In this document: piece by piece, positions 1 through 5,866 of the stretch
How the letters are laid out: each line of letters opens with the position of its first letter
Position numbering within the stretch: the stretch's first letter is position 1
Source: an uncultured Deferribacteraceae bacterium
Lineage (GTDB): Bacteria; Chrysiogenota; Deferribacteres; Deferribacterales; Mucispirillaceae
Length of the DNA stretch: 13,276 nt
NCBI GenBank assembly: GCA_947039055.1
Contig: CAMQYB010000030.1
Coordinates: 1-13,276 of the forward strand
Direction of reading: 5' to 3'
Notes under the pieces: generated by a model
Databases searched by the model: none
Told to the model about the DNA's origin: nothing
Seen by the model: only the letters and a program-made list of their open reading frames with translations
Translations under genes and position numbers: made by a program

Positions 1-51
1 GCACAACTAAAAGTTAAACGCATATTTGATAATAAAAAATTAATTATGCAT

Positions 52-88
52 AAAAAAATAACCCTACTCATAATTATGAGTAGAGTTA
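52..88 (-). terminator. Rho-independent terminator downstream of coaD
   Basis: A perfect 20-base palindrome lies at 64-83. After one mismatch on each side (63/84) the pairing resumes for four more bases (59-62 with 85-88). Read on the minus strand, the stem is followed immediately by seven T (58-52), the layout of an intrinsic terminator for the leftward operon. The stem is AT-rich, so its strength is uncertain. No comparable T-tract follows directly on the plus strand, so the signal looks one-directional. The rest of 1-168 is AT-rich with no gene that I can recognise. Confidence 0.7.
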
Positions 89-168
89 CATATTATTTTA
101 TATACTTTTTTCACAGCAATATCATCATACTTCAATCAAGCAACTTGATAATATTTTGTACACATATA

Positions 169-654
169 TTATTTCTCTAATTGACCTTTCTTCTCTATTA
201 TTTTCTCAAGAATACATGGTGGAACAAATTTTGATACGTCACCGTTATGACTAGCTATAGCCTTAACTGTGCTTGAACTTAAAAATATATATTTCTGAGA
301 TGTCATCAAAAACAACGTCTCAACAGAACTCTCTAAACTTCTATTCATAAGTGCCATCTGTAACTCATATTCAAAATCTGATACAGCCCTTAACCCTCTT
401 ACAATATAATCAGCTTCTTTCAATTTAAAGTAATCAACCATTAAACCAGAGTAACTTTCAACCTTTACTTTCTTAAAATCTTTCAACGCATTTCTTGTCA
501 TATCAACTCTTTCTTCTGTTGAAAAAAGTGTGTTCTTTTCATTGTTATGCATGATAACTACATACAGTTCATCAAAAACATTATTTGCTCTTTCAACGAT
601 ATCGTAATGTCCTAAAGTTAAAGGATCAAAAGTGCCGGGATATACTCCAATCAT
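169..654 (-). CDS. coaD: Phosphopantetheine adenylyltransferase (CoaD)
   Basis: CoaD transfers AMP from ATP to 4'-phosphopantetheine, giving dephospho-CoA, the penultimate step of CoA synthesis in the cytosol. The 161-residue product has the family's normal length. Visible nucleotidyltransferase landmarks are GTFDP at 7-11, the T-x-G-H motif at 13-16, RGLR at 86-89 and the C-terminal SSSTVK at 126-131 followed by HNGDVSKFVPP. I chose the ATG at 654 because GGAGAG (664-659 on the minus strand) lies five to six bases upstream and homologues begin directly with this segment. An in-frame ATG at 666 would add only four residues and would itself overlap that ribosome site. It is the last gene before the terminator, 84 bp after rsmD; rsmD-coaD adjacency is common in many bacteria. 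Confidence 0.96.
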   Translation of the reverse strand: MIGVYPGTFDPLTLGHYDIVERANNVFDELYVVIMHNNEKNTLFSTEERVDMTRNALKDFKKVKVESYSGLMVDYFKLKEADYIVRGLRAVSDFEYELQMALMNRSLESSVETLFLMTSQKYIFLSSSTVKAIASHNGDVSKFVPPCILEKIIEKKGQLEK

Positions 655-696
655 TGAACTCTCCATTATCTGTTTATAGTAAAACTTCTAATACCT

Positions 697-715
697 TTGT
701 AGATACACTCTACAA
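697..715 (-). other. Short hairpin in the rsmD-coaD gap
   Basis: Seven-base perfect inverted repeat (697-703 with 709-715, five-base loop) in the 84-bp gap before coaD. No T-tract follows it, so it is unlikely to be a terminator. It could be an operator or an mRNA processing structure. A weak promoter-like pair (TTGTAG, 16 bases, TATTAG) overlaps it. Confidence 0.35.
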
Positions 716-738
716 CAATTTGATATTATAAACTATTA

Positions 739-1269
739 TTATATTTTTTTACTGAGAAATCTTAAAGTTGTATCGCCTGCTCTTCGTTCATCATATATAT
801 TAAATAAATCGTGTGATGGAAAATCTGTCTTATAAAACTCTTCATAAATGATAGTAGAATTCTCCGTCAACAAAACATTCTCATGAACAACATCTAATAT
901 ACTTTTACTACTGTAAACTCCGTATGGTGGATCTATAAAAACTATATCGTAAACCACACTGCTCTTATCATTAAATTTTAAAAAATCTTTCTTAACTATA
1001 CTATAATCTTTATCTGAAATTAAATTTATATTAGCTTTTAATGCATCAACATTTCTATCTATAAACGATACAAATTTAGCACCTCTACTTATCGCCTCTA
1101 TACCGAACGCTCCTGTGCCACAAAAAATATCTATGACCGAAGAATCAATTATATCTGTGCTCAAAATAGAAAAAATCATCGAACGAAGTTTATCTGTCGT
1201 TGGCCTAATATCTGAGTTTTTTAATAATTTTAGCTGTCTCGCTTTTAAGTAGCCTGCTGTTATCCTCAA
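739..1269 (-). CDS. rsmD: 16S rRNA m2G966 methyltransferase (RsmD)
   Basis: RsmD uses SAM to methylate N2 of G966 in 16S rRNA during 30S assembly. The 176-residue product begins MRITAG, the usual RsmD opening (M-R-I-x-A-G). It carries IRPTTDKLR at 21-29, the SAM-binding loop DIFCGTGAFG at 47-56 and the catalytic DPPY at 113-116. I chose the TTG at 1269: AAAAGGAG (1285-1278) lies about eight bases upstream, and this start matches family N-termini. A GTG at 1278 would touch the ribosome site. The start lies 65 nt inside the upstream radical SAM gene in another frame, so the two are probably translationally coupled. The product is slightly short but all core motifs are present. Confidence 0.93.
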   Translation of the reverse strand: MRITAGYLKARQLKLLKNSDIRPTTDKLRSMIFSILSTDIIDSSVIDIFCGTGAFGIEAISRGAKFVSFIDRNVDALKANINLISDKDYSIVKKDFLKFNDKSSVVYDIVFIDPPYGVYSSKSILDVVHENVLLTENSTIIYEEFYKTDFPSHDLFNIYDERRAGDTTLRFLSKKI

Positions 1270-2251
1270 AGCCTTCACTCCTTTTATATATAAAATCTAC
1301 TATCTTATCTAAACTAATACACTCCACACTATCATCATCTATAAACTTATCTACATACGTTTCTTTAATAATAGATCTGTATCCAGAGTAATTATAAATA
1401 TCTTTTCGACTACCTCTAAACTCGCCACCTAACTCTAAATAATATAGTGCGATAGCTGTTCTAACTATATCACCGTATGCTGGATGGTATAACCCACCAA
1501 CAATATTATCGTCAGTATCAATATTATCAGGTAGTGACAACCTAAGTATATCTATCTTATGATATCTGTAAATAATATACGCAGTAGCCGACAGAAGTAT
1601 ACTCTCAGATAAATCCATAACAGTGTACTCGCCTTTCTTATAATAACTTTCAAGCACCGTATCTTTTATCACAACTGTTGGATAAATTCTAACAGTTTTT
1701 ATCGGATATTTTGACAACCTTTTTGCATCTTCAATCACAGACACCGCAGTTTGATTATACATTCCTATCATGACCTGTACACCAACATCAGCTATTTTAG
1801 ATAAAGTTGTGATCGCTTTTTCTACATCGTCAAACGTGTACGCTCTGCCATTTGAGGTTATAGTGTTTTCATCTAACGACTGAACTCCAAGCTCAACTAA
1901 TGTAATATTATATTTTTTAATTTCTTGAGTGAGTTCATCTGTAATGGTTTCAGGAGAAGTTGAAAAATGAATGTTTTTGAATTTCAATCTCTTCGCATAA
2001 TCGTATAATTCGATCCTTAAGCTTTTATCAAGCTCACCGAAATTACCACCGTAATATGCAATCGTATCAAACTTATCAGAAAATTTTGTGAACCGATTAT
2101 ACTGATCATTAACATCTTTAAAAAAATCATCATCAGATATTTTAACACCAGTAATTAAATTCTGGTTACAGTAGATACATCTACGAGTGCAACCTAGAAA
2201 TGGAATAAATATCGGAATGATTTTTTTAGTTTTTTCGTTTTTATTGATCAG
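1205..2251 (-). CDS. Elp3-like radical SAM protein (no acetyltransferase domain)
   Basis: The product, about 348 residues, belongs to the short Elp3-like radical SAM group often found beside rnc. Counting from the CTG at 2251, the [4Fe-4S] motif CTRRCIYC is at 21-28, preceded by IIPIFIPFLG. Next come a glycine pair (YYGGNFGEL), VELGVQS at 119-125, VGVQVMIGM at 155-163 and VRIYPTVVIKDT at 186-197, all typical of this group. No GNAT domain follows. Its substrate is not known to me; a tRNA or other RNA role is inference from the Elp3 likeness and from rnc/rsmD as neighbours. The start is unusual: between an in-frame TAG (2257-2255) and the cysteines there is no ATG, GTG or TTG. CTG at 2251 is my best guess; it gives an 11-nt overlap with rnc. 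ATC or ATT starts further in are alternatives. The first TTG (1987) would delete the cluster motif. The 3' end overlaps rsmD by 65 nt. Confidence 0.85.
   Translation of the reverse strand: MINKNEKTKKIIPIFIPFLGCTRRCIYCNQNLITGVKISDDDFFKDVNDQYNRFTKFSDKFDTIAYYGGNFGELDKSLRIELYDYAKRLKFKNIHFSTSPETITDELTQEIKKYNITLVELGVQSLDENTITSNGRAYTFDDVEKAITTLSKIADVGVQVMIGMYNQTAVSVIEDAKRLSKYPIKTVRIYPTVVIKDTVLESYYKKGEYTVMDLSESILLSATAYIIYRYHKIDILRLSLPDNIDTDDNIVGGLYHPAYGDIVRTAIALYYLELGGEFRGSRKDIYNYSGYRSIIKETYVDKFIDDDSVECISLDKIVDFIYKRSEGFEDNSRLLKSETAKIIKKLRY
1278..1285 (-). promoter_or_regulatory. Ribosome binding site that decides the rsmD start
   Basis: AAAAGGAG on the minus strand, inside the 3' end of the radical SAM gene. 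Its spacing of eight bases fits the TTG at 1269 and not the GTG at 1278, which abuts it. Confidence 0.7.
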
Positions 2252-2957
2252 TGTCTACCATTTTTTTCATCTTTTTTATTGCAATTAATGCAGCTGATTT
2301 TTCAGCAGATTTTTTACTCTTACCGACGGCTGTAGCTTTTATTACATCATTAACCGAAACTTCAATAGTAAACTCTTTATCGTGATCTCTTCCACTTGTG
2401 TGAATAACCGTATACACAGGAATAACCTTGTAATGCTTTTGAGATAGACGTTGTAGCTCGCCTTTTTCATCTATAAATAACTGATCCTTTACAGCGATAT
2501 GGATAGACTCTTTAAAGAAACCAATAACAAAATCTTTCGCTATATTAAAATCACTATCAAGATATATCGCTGCTATTAATGACTCAAAAGCATCTGCTAA
2601 TATTGATGGATATTTATGAACATTAGATAAGATTTCACCCTTACCTAACTTAATAAAATCTTGCAGATAAAACTCTCTTGCAAGATATGCTAAATAATCT
2701 TCACTAACAAGATAAGCCCGTAATTGACTCATCTCACCTTCTGCAAAACCAGAAAAGTTTTTCAATATGTAATCTGATATAATCAGCTGTAATACCGAAT
2801 CACCTAAGAACTCTAACCTTTCATAATTATATGAAAGGTTGTTCTCATTTGAATATGAATTATGAGTTAATGCTTCAATCAGCAACTCTTTATTTTTAAA
2901 AGAATAGTTAATAATATTTTCAAGTTCATCAAGGTTTTTTACTAACTTAGCCAACAT
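2241..2957 (-). CDS. rnc: Ribonuclease III
   Basis: RNase III cleaves double-stranded RNA in rRNA precursors and some mRNAs. The 238-residue protein has the signature ERLEFLGDSVL at 46-56, with metal ligands expected at E49 and D53, the second acidic pair D122/E125 in ADAFESLIAAIYLD, and a double-stranded RNA-binding domain from about 163 to 233 ending in GKSKKSAEKSAA. Length and order are normal. The ATG at 2957 lies within the last 11 nt of fabF and has no clear Shine-Dalgarno sequence, so translation is probably coupled to fabF. The 3' end in turn overlaps the proposed radical SAM start. fabF/acpP-rnc linkage is widespread in bacteria. Confidence 0.97.
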   Translation of the reverse strand: MLAKLVKNLDELENIINYSFKNKELLIEALTHNSYSNENNLSYNYERLEFLGDSVLQLIISDYILKNFSGFAEGEMSQLRAYLVSEDYLAYLAREFYLQDFIKLGKGEILSNVHKYPSILADAFESLIAAIYLDSDFNIAKDFVIGFFKESIHIAVKDQLFIDEKGELQRLSQKHYKVIPVYTVIHTSGRDHDKEFTIEVSVNDVIKATAVGKSKKSAEKSAALIAIKKMKKMVDTDQ

Positions 2958-4191
2958 ATTTTTTAAATACTAATGTTGCATTTGTCCCACCAAAACCAAA
3001 AGAGTTAGATAGTGCATACTCTGCATCTAACGCAGCACACTTATTAGGTGTGTAATCTAAATCACATTCAGGATCAGGAGTATCAAGATTAATTGTCGCA
3101 GGGACAATTGAATTGTTTAGAGCAAGTAAAGAGTATATCCCTTCTATAGCTCCAGCTGCACCTAAAAGATGTCCAGTCATAGATTTTGTTGATGAGATTT
3201 TTACCTTATAAGCATAATCACCAAAAACTTTTTTAATAGCTCTAGTTTCGATCATATCATTGAACGGTGTAGATGTGCCATGAGCATTAATATAACCTAT
3301 ATCTTCAGGAGAAATATTAGCATCTTTTAACGCTAAGTTCATACATCTTGATGCACCACTACCTGTTTCATCTGGCATAGTTATATGATATGCATCACCT
3401 GTCATTCCGTAACCAACTACTTCACCATATATTTTTGCACCACGTGCAGTTGCATGTTCAAGAGATTCTAAAATAAGCACTCCTGAACCTTCACCAACTA
3501 AAAAGCCTTCTCTATTTTTATCAAAAGGTCTACTAGCTTTTTGAGGTTCATCGTTTCTTCTTGATAACGCTCTCATATTGCTAAACCCTGCAACACATAA
3601 CGGAGTAACTGTCGCCTCAGCACCACCTGCAACCATTACATCAGCATCGCCTCTTTCAATAATACGTGCTGCATCACCGATCGAATGTGTACCCGATGCA
3701 CAAGCTGTAACAATTGATATATTAGGACCTTTTAATTGAAACTTTATAGACACAAGTCCGTTAGCCATATTTATTATCGCAGCAGGAATGAAAAAAGGAG
3801 AAACCCTTCTTGCACCAGCTGTTCTAATTGTTTCATGTGATTGCTCAATAGTATAAAAACCACCTATACCTGAACCGATCGCTACACCAACTCTCTCTGG
3901 GTTGAAACCACTTTCTGCTAAACCAGAATGCTCAAACGCTTCCTTTGCCGCAGCTAATGCGTAAAATATAAATAGGTCAAACTTTTTTACATCTTTTTTA
4001 TCAACATAGTTTTCTGGATCAAAACCCTTCACTTCTGCTGCGATTTTTACTGCAAAATCTGATACATCAAATCTTGTTATATCACCAGCACCACTCTTAC
4101 CTAAAAGAATTGATTCCCAGTTCTCTTTAACCGAATTACCAATAGGAGTCACCATTCCTAGCCCAGTGATCACTATACGTCTTTTACTCAA
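2947..4191 (-). CDS. fabF: 3-oxoacyl-ACP synthase II (FabF)
   Basis: FabF condenses acyl-ACP with malonyl-ACP in each elongation round of type II fatty acid synthesis. The 414-residue thiolase-fold protein has the full Cys-His-His set: nucleophile C164 in TACASG, H304 in NAHGTSTP and H341 in SMTGHLLGAAGA, with the conserved lysine K336. The start is a TTG (4191), with a strong GGAGGGG five bases upstream; the N-terminus SKRRIVITGLGMVTPIG is typical. It lies 80 bp after acpP across a strong hairpin and overlaps rnc by 11 nt. Because no fabH is present in this cluster, this is the only ketosynthase encoded here. The protein looks full length and active. Confidence 0.97.
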   Translation of the reverse strand: MSKRRIVITGLGMVTPIGNSVKENWESILLGKSGAGDITRFDVSDFAVKIAAEVKGFDPENYVDKKDVKKFDLFIFYALAAAKEAFEHSGLAESGFNPERVGVAIGSGIGGFYTIEQSHETIRTAGARRVSPFFIPAAIINMANGLVSIKFQLKGPNISIVTACASGTHSIGDAARIIERGDADVMVAGGAEATVTPLCVAGFSNMRALSRRNDEPQKASRPFDKNREGFLVGEGSGVLILESLEHATARGAKIYGEVVGYGMTGDAYHITMPDETGSGASRCMNLALKDANISPEDIGYINAHGTSTPFNDMIETRAIKKVFGDYAYKVKISSTKSMTGHLLGAAGAIEGIYSLLALNNSIVPATINLDTPDPECDLDYTPNKCAALDAEYALSNSFGFGGTNATLVFKKYVG

Positions 4192-4217
4192 AATTACCCC
4201 TCCAAATTATAAAGTAT

Positions 4218-4248
4218 TGAGGGTATACTTATAATAAATATACCCTCA
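4218..4248 (-). promoter_or_regulatory. Intercistronic hairpin between acpP and fabF
   Basis: A ten-base perfect inverted repeat (4218-4227 with 4239-4248) encloses an 11-base loop in the 80-bp acpP-fabF gap. On the minus strand it is followed by ATACTTTATAATTT rather than a run of T, so it is a poor intrinsic terminator. A likelier role is to stabilise the acpP message or partly attenuate readthrough, keeping the abundant carrier protein above FabF. That role is inference. Confidence 0.6.
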
Positions 4249-4271
4249 TAACTCTAATAATTTCAATACTA

Positions 4272-4508
4272 TTACTTAGAATTTGCTTTAATATAATCTA
4301 AAGCGTCAATAACAGTTTTAATCTTTACAGACTCTTCATCAGGTATTTCAATACCGAATTCTTCTTCTAAAGCCATGATTAATTGTACTGTGTCAAGTGA
4401 ATCTGCACCCAAATCATCAATAAATGATGCCTCTGGTTTTACATCAGCCTCATCAACGTTTAACTGAGAACATATTATCTTCTGAACTTTCTCATCAATA
4501 GTAGACAT
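4272..4508 (-). CDS. acpP: Acyl carrier protein
   Basis: ACP carries growing acyl chains on a 4'-phosphopantetheine arm. The 78-residue acidic protein has the attachment motif DDLGADSLDTVQ, with the modified serine at S37, and the following LIMALEEEFGIEIPDE helix. The ATG is preceded by a strong AGGAGG (4521-4516) with seven-base spacing, one of the best ribosome sites in the window, fitting high expression. It lies between fabG and fabF as in most bacteria. A candidate promoter just upstream and a hairpin just downstream suggest that it can be expressed apart from the rest of the operon. Confidence 0.98.
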   Translation of the reverse strand: MSTIDEKVQKIICSQLNVDEADVKPEASFIDDLGADSLDTVQLIMALEEEFGIEIPDEESVKIKTVIDALDYIKANSK

Positions 4509-4549
4509 TTAACTTCCTCCTCTAAATATAGTTACTTCTTTCTATTTTT

Positions 4550-4578
4550 ATTATACATCACATTTTAAAGCAATGAAA
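4550..4578 (-). promoter_or_regulatory. Candidate acpP promoter
   Basis: Minus-strand TATAAT (4555-4550) with TTTCAT (4578-4573) 17 bases upstream. The -10 is consensus and the -35 is weak. A start near 4543 would give a leader of about 35 nt before the strong acpP ribosome site. Confidence 0.45.
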
Positions 4579-5325
4579 TTATAAATACAATCCACCATTA
4601 AGATGTAGCGTCTGACCAGTCATATAATCTGACACTGGTGAAGCTAAATACAGTGCCGCTTCTGCTACATCATTCGCTGTACCGAAACTTTTAAGCGGTA
4701 TCTTTTTCTTATACTCATCTTTAAATTCGTCTTTTAACGCTGCTGTCATATCTGTCTCTATAAAACCTGGAGCTATAGCGTTTACTCTAATTCCTCTTGA
4801 AGCTAACTCTAATGCTGCTGATTTTGTCATACCCGTTAATGCTGCTTTTGATGCAACATAATTGAACTGTCCTGGGTTTCCTGAAAATCCAACTATACTA
4901 GATATATTAATTATCTTTCCGTAACGTTTTTTCATCATCTGTATCGCAGCTAATCTTGTTGATAAAAATATTGAACGAACATTTGTATCTATTACATCAT
5001 CAAACTCTTCGTTCTTCATTCTTATAAGAAGGTTATCTCTTGTTATACCTGCGTTATTCACAAGAATATCTGCTGTTGTAGAAAACTCTTTCTCTGCTGT
5101 TGCAAAAAGCATCTTTATATCTTCTTCACTATTCACAGAAGCTTTAACAGCAATAGCCTTGCCACCTGCTGATGTAATATTTGAAACAACCTGCTCTGCA
5201 TGGCTCGCTGATGATGAATAGTTGACTATAACCGATGCACCTGCTGATGCAAGTTTTTCAGCTATCGCTGCCCCTATCCCTCTTGATGAACCTGTAACTA
5301 TCGCTACTTTATCTTGTAATATCAT
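4579..5325 (-). CDS. fabG: 3-oxoacyl-ACP reductase (FabG)
   Basis: FabG reduces 3-oxoacyl-ACP to 3-hydroxyacyl-ACP with NADPH. The 248-residue short-chain dehydrogenase has the cofactor loop TGSSRGIG at 11-18, NNAG at 90-93, a catalytic serine near S143 in NISSIVG, Y156 and K160 in YVASK, and the GFIETDM segment. The ATG at 5325 gives the standard MILQDKVAIVTG opening, with AGAGAGG upstream at rather long spacing (about 11-12 bases). The frame stays open to an ATG at 5400, but that extension has no family likeness and lies in the spacer. It is separated from fabD by 541 bp of repeats, unusual for adjacent fab genes, so it may rely on its own transcription signals. Confidence 0.97.
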   Translation of the reverse strand: MILQDKVAIVTGSSRGIGAAIAEKLASAGASVIVNYSSSASHAEQVVSNITSAGGKAIAVKASVNSEEDIKMLFATAEKEFSTTADILVNNAGITRDNLLIRMKNEEFDDVIDTNVRSIFLSTRLAAIQMMKKRYGKIINISSIVGFSGNPGQFNYVASKAALTGMTKSAALELASRGIRVNAIAPGFIETDMTAALKDEFKDEYKKKIPLKSFGTANDVAEAALYLASPVSDYMTGQTLHLNGGLYL

Positions 5326-5400
5326 ATTTTTTATAATCCTCTCTAAGAGTTTGATGTAAGTAAGTAATCTAATCAAATTCATTACTTTGCAAACAGTCAT

Positions 5401-5461
5401 CTAAGTTATTAACTTAGCCTAAATTAAATTGTAATCAAACTTAATCTAAGTTATTAACTTA
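5401..5461. repeat. Two copies of a palindromic 16-mer upstream of fabG
   Basis: The sequence CTAAGTTATTAACTTA occurs at 5401-5416 and again at 5446-5461, 45 bp apart. Each forms a small hairpin with a three-base ATT loop (seven-base arms in the first copy, six in the second). They mark the fabG-proximal edge of the repeat spacer. They could bind a dimeric regulator of fab genes, but they do not match the FapR or FabT boxes known to me. They may simply be part of the repeat array. Confidence 0.6.
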
Positions 5462-5548
5462 ATCTAATTGTCAAACTAACCAACTAAGTTTACTGACTTA
5501 CAAACCTAAGTCAAACTTGTGTTACTTTGCCAACTTCGCTAAACATAG

Positions 5549-5630
5549 CCAACTTACAAACCTAAGCCCAACTTTGCTAAACCTTGCCAACTTACAAACC
5601 TAAGCCCAACTTTGCTAAACCTTGCCAACT
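5549..5630. repeat. 38-bp perfect tandem repeat
   Basis: Two identical 38-bp units lie at 5549-5586 and 5587-5624, followed by the first six bases of a third (5625-5630). A degenerate relative precedes them (from about 5495). Each unit joins the words CCAACTTACAAACCTAAG and CCCAACTTTGCTAAACCTTG. Perfect identity against degenerate flanks points to recent duplication. Confidence 0.95.
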
Positions 5631-5802
5631 GTCCAATTACTAATTGCTTAAACCTTCAAACCTTTGTTAAGCGTCCAAACCTAGCCCAAACAAACCTAGC
5701 CCCCAACTTGTGTTACTTTGCCAACTAGCCCCCAACTTTGCCAACTAGCTAAACATAGCCCCCAACTTGTGTTACTTTACCAAACATACCCTAATTGCTA
5801 AA

Positions 5803-5853
5803 CCCCAACAACCTAGCCCTAACAACCCTAACAACCCCAACAACCATAGCCCC
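5803..5853 (-). other. Potential G-quadruplex just after the fabD stop
   Basis: On the minus (mRNA-sense) strand, G-tracts lie at 5853-5850 (4), 5838-5835 (4), 5828-5826 (3), 5819-5817 (3) and 5806-5803 (4). They are separated by loops of 11, 6, 6 and 10 bases, two of which contain an extra GG. The middle part alternates GGG and TTGTTA in a telomere-like pattern. A three-tier quadruplex in RNA or DNA is plausible, though the loops are fairly long. Confidence 0.5.
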
Positions 5854-5866
5854 ACGTACTAGCCGA

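Larger units (their letters stand above)
5326..5866. repeat. Gene-free low-complexity spacer between fabD and fabG
   Basis: This 541-bp interval holds no credible gene. From about 5400 on, the plus strand is rich in C, A and T and poor in G, so the fabD-fabG transcript would be rich in G and U. It is built from recurring words: ACTTACAAACCTAAG three times (5496, 5552, 5590), AACTTGTGTTACTTT three times (5514, 5705, 5764), several GCTAAAC and CCAACT, and runs of C. Runs of three to five C begin at 5685, 5700, 5729, 5759 and 5789, the last four at 29-30 bp steps. Composition differs sharply from the flanking genes, and the boundary is abrupt at the fabD stop codon. It looks like a slippage-expanded minisatellite or a degenerate repeat. 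No transposase remnant, tRNA or attachment site is seen. Confidence 0.85.

Noticed and set aside
1267..1278. GTG at 1278 as the rsmD start
   Set aside because: It abuts the GGAG of the ribosome site with no spacing; the TTG nine bases later has proper spacing and gives the family's MRI-x-AG start.
2214..2290. Programmed frameshift fusing RNase III to the radical SAM protein at the A-runs
   Set aside because: Slipping at the A7 run (around 2261-2267) into the radical SAM frame meets a TAG at 2257-2255, and no slippery site lies between that TAG and the rnc stop.
5326..5400. 25-residue N-terminal extension of FabG from an ATG at 5400
   Set aside because: It has no likeness to the family, lies at the edge of the repeat spacer, and the ATG at 5325 gives the standard FabG opening.
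5801..5853. Telomere or linear replicon end
   Set aside because: The GGG-TTGTTA pattern is internal, lies between two fab genes and lacks long regular repetition or a terminal hairpin.
5495..5860. CRISPR array
   Set aside because: The repeats are degenerate, have two different periods and lack constant-length unique spacers; no cas gene is nearby.
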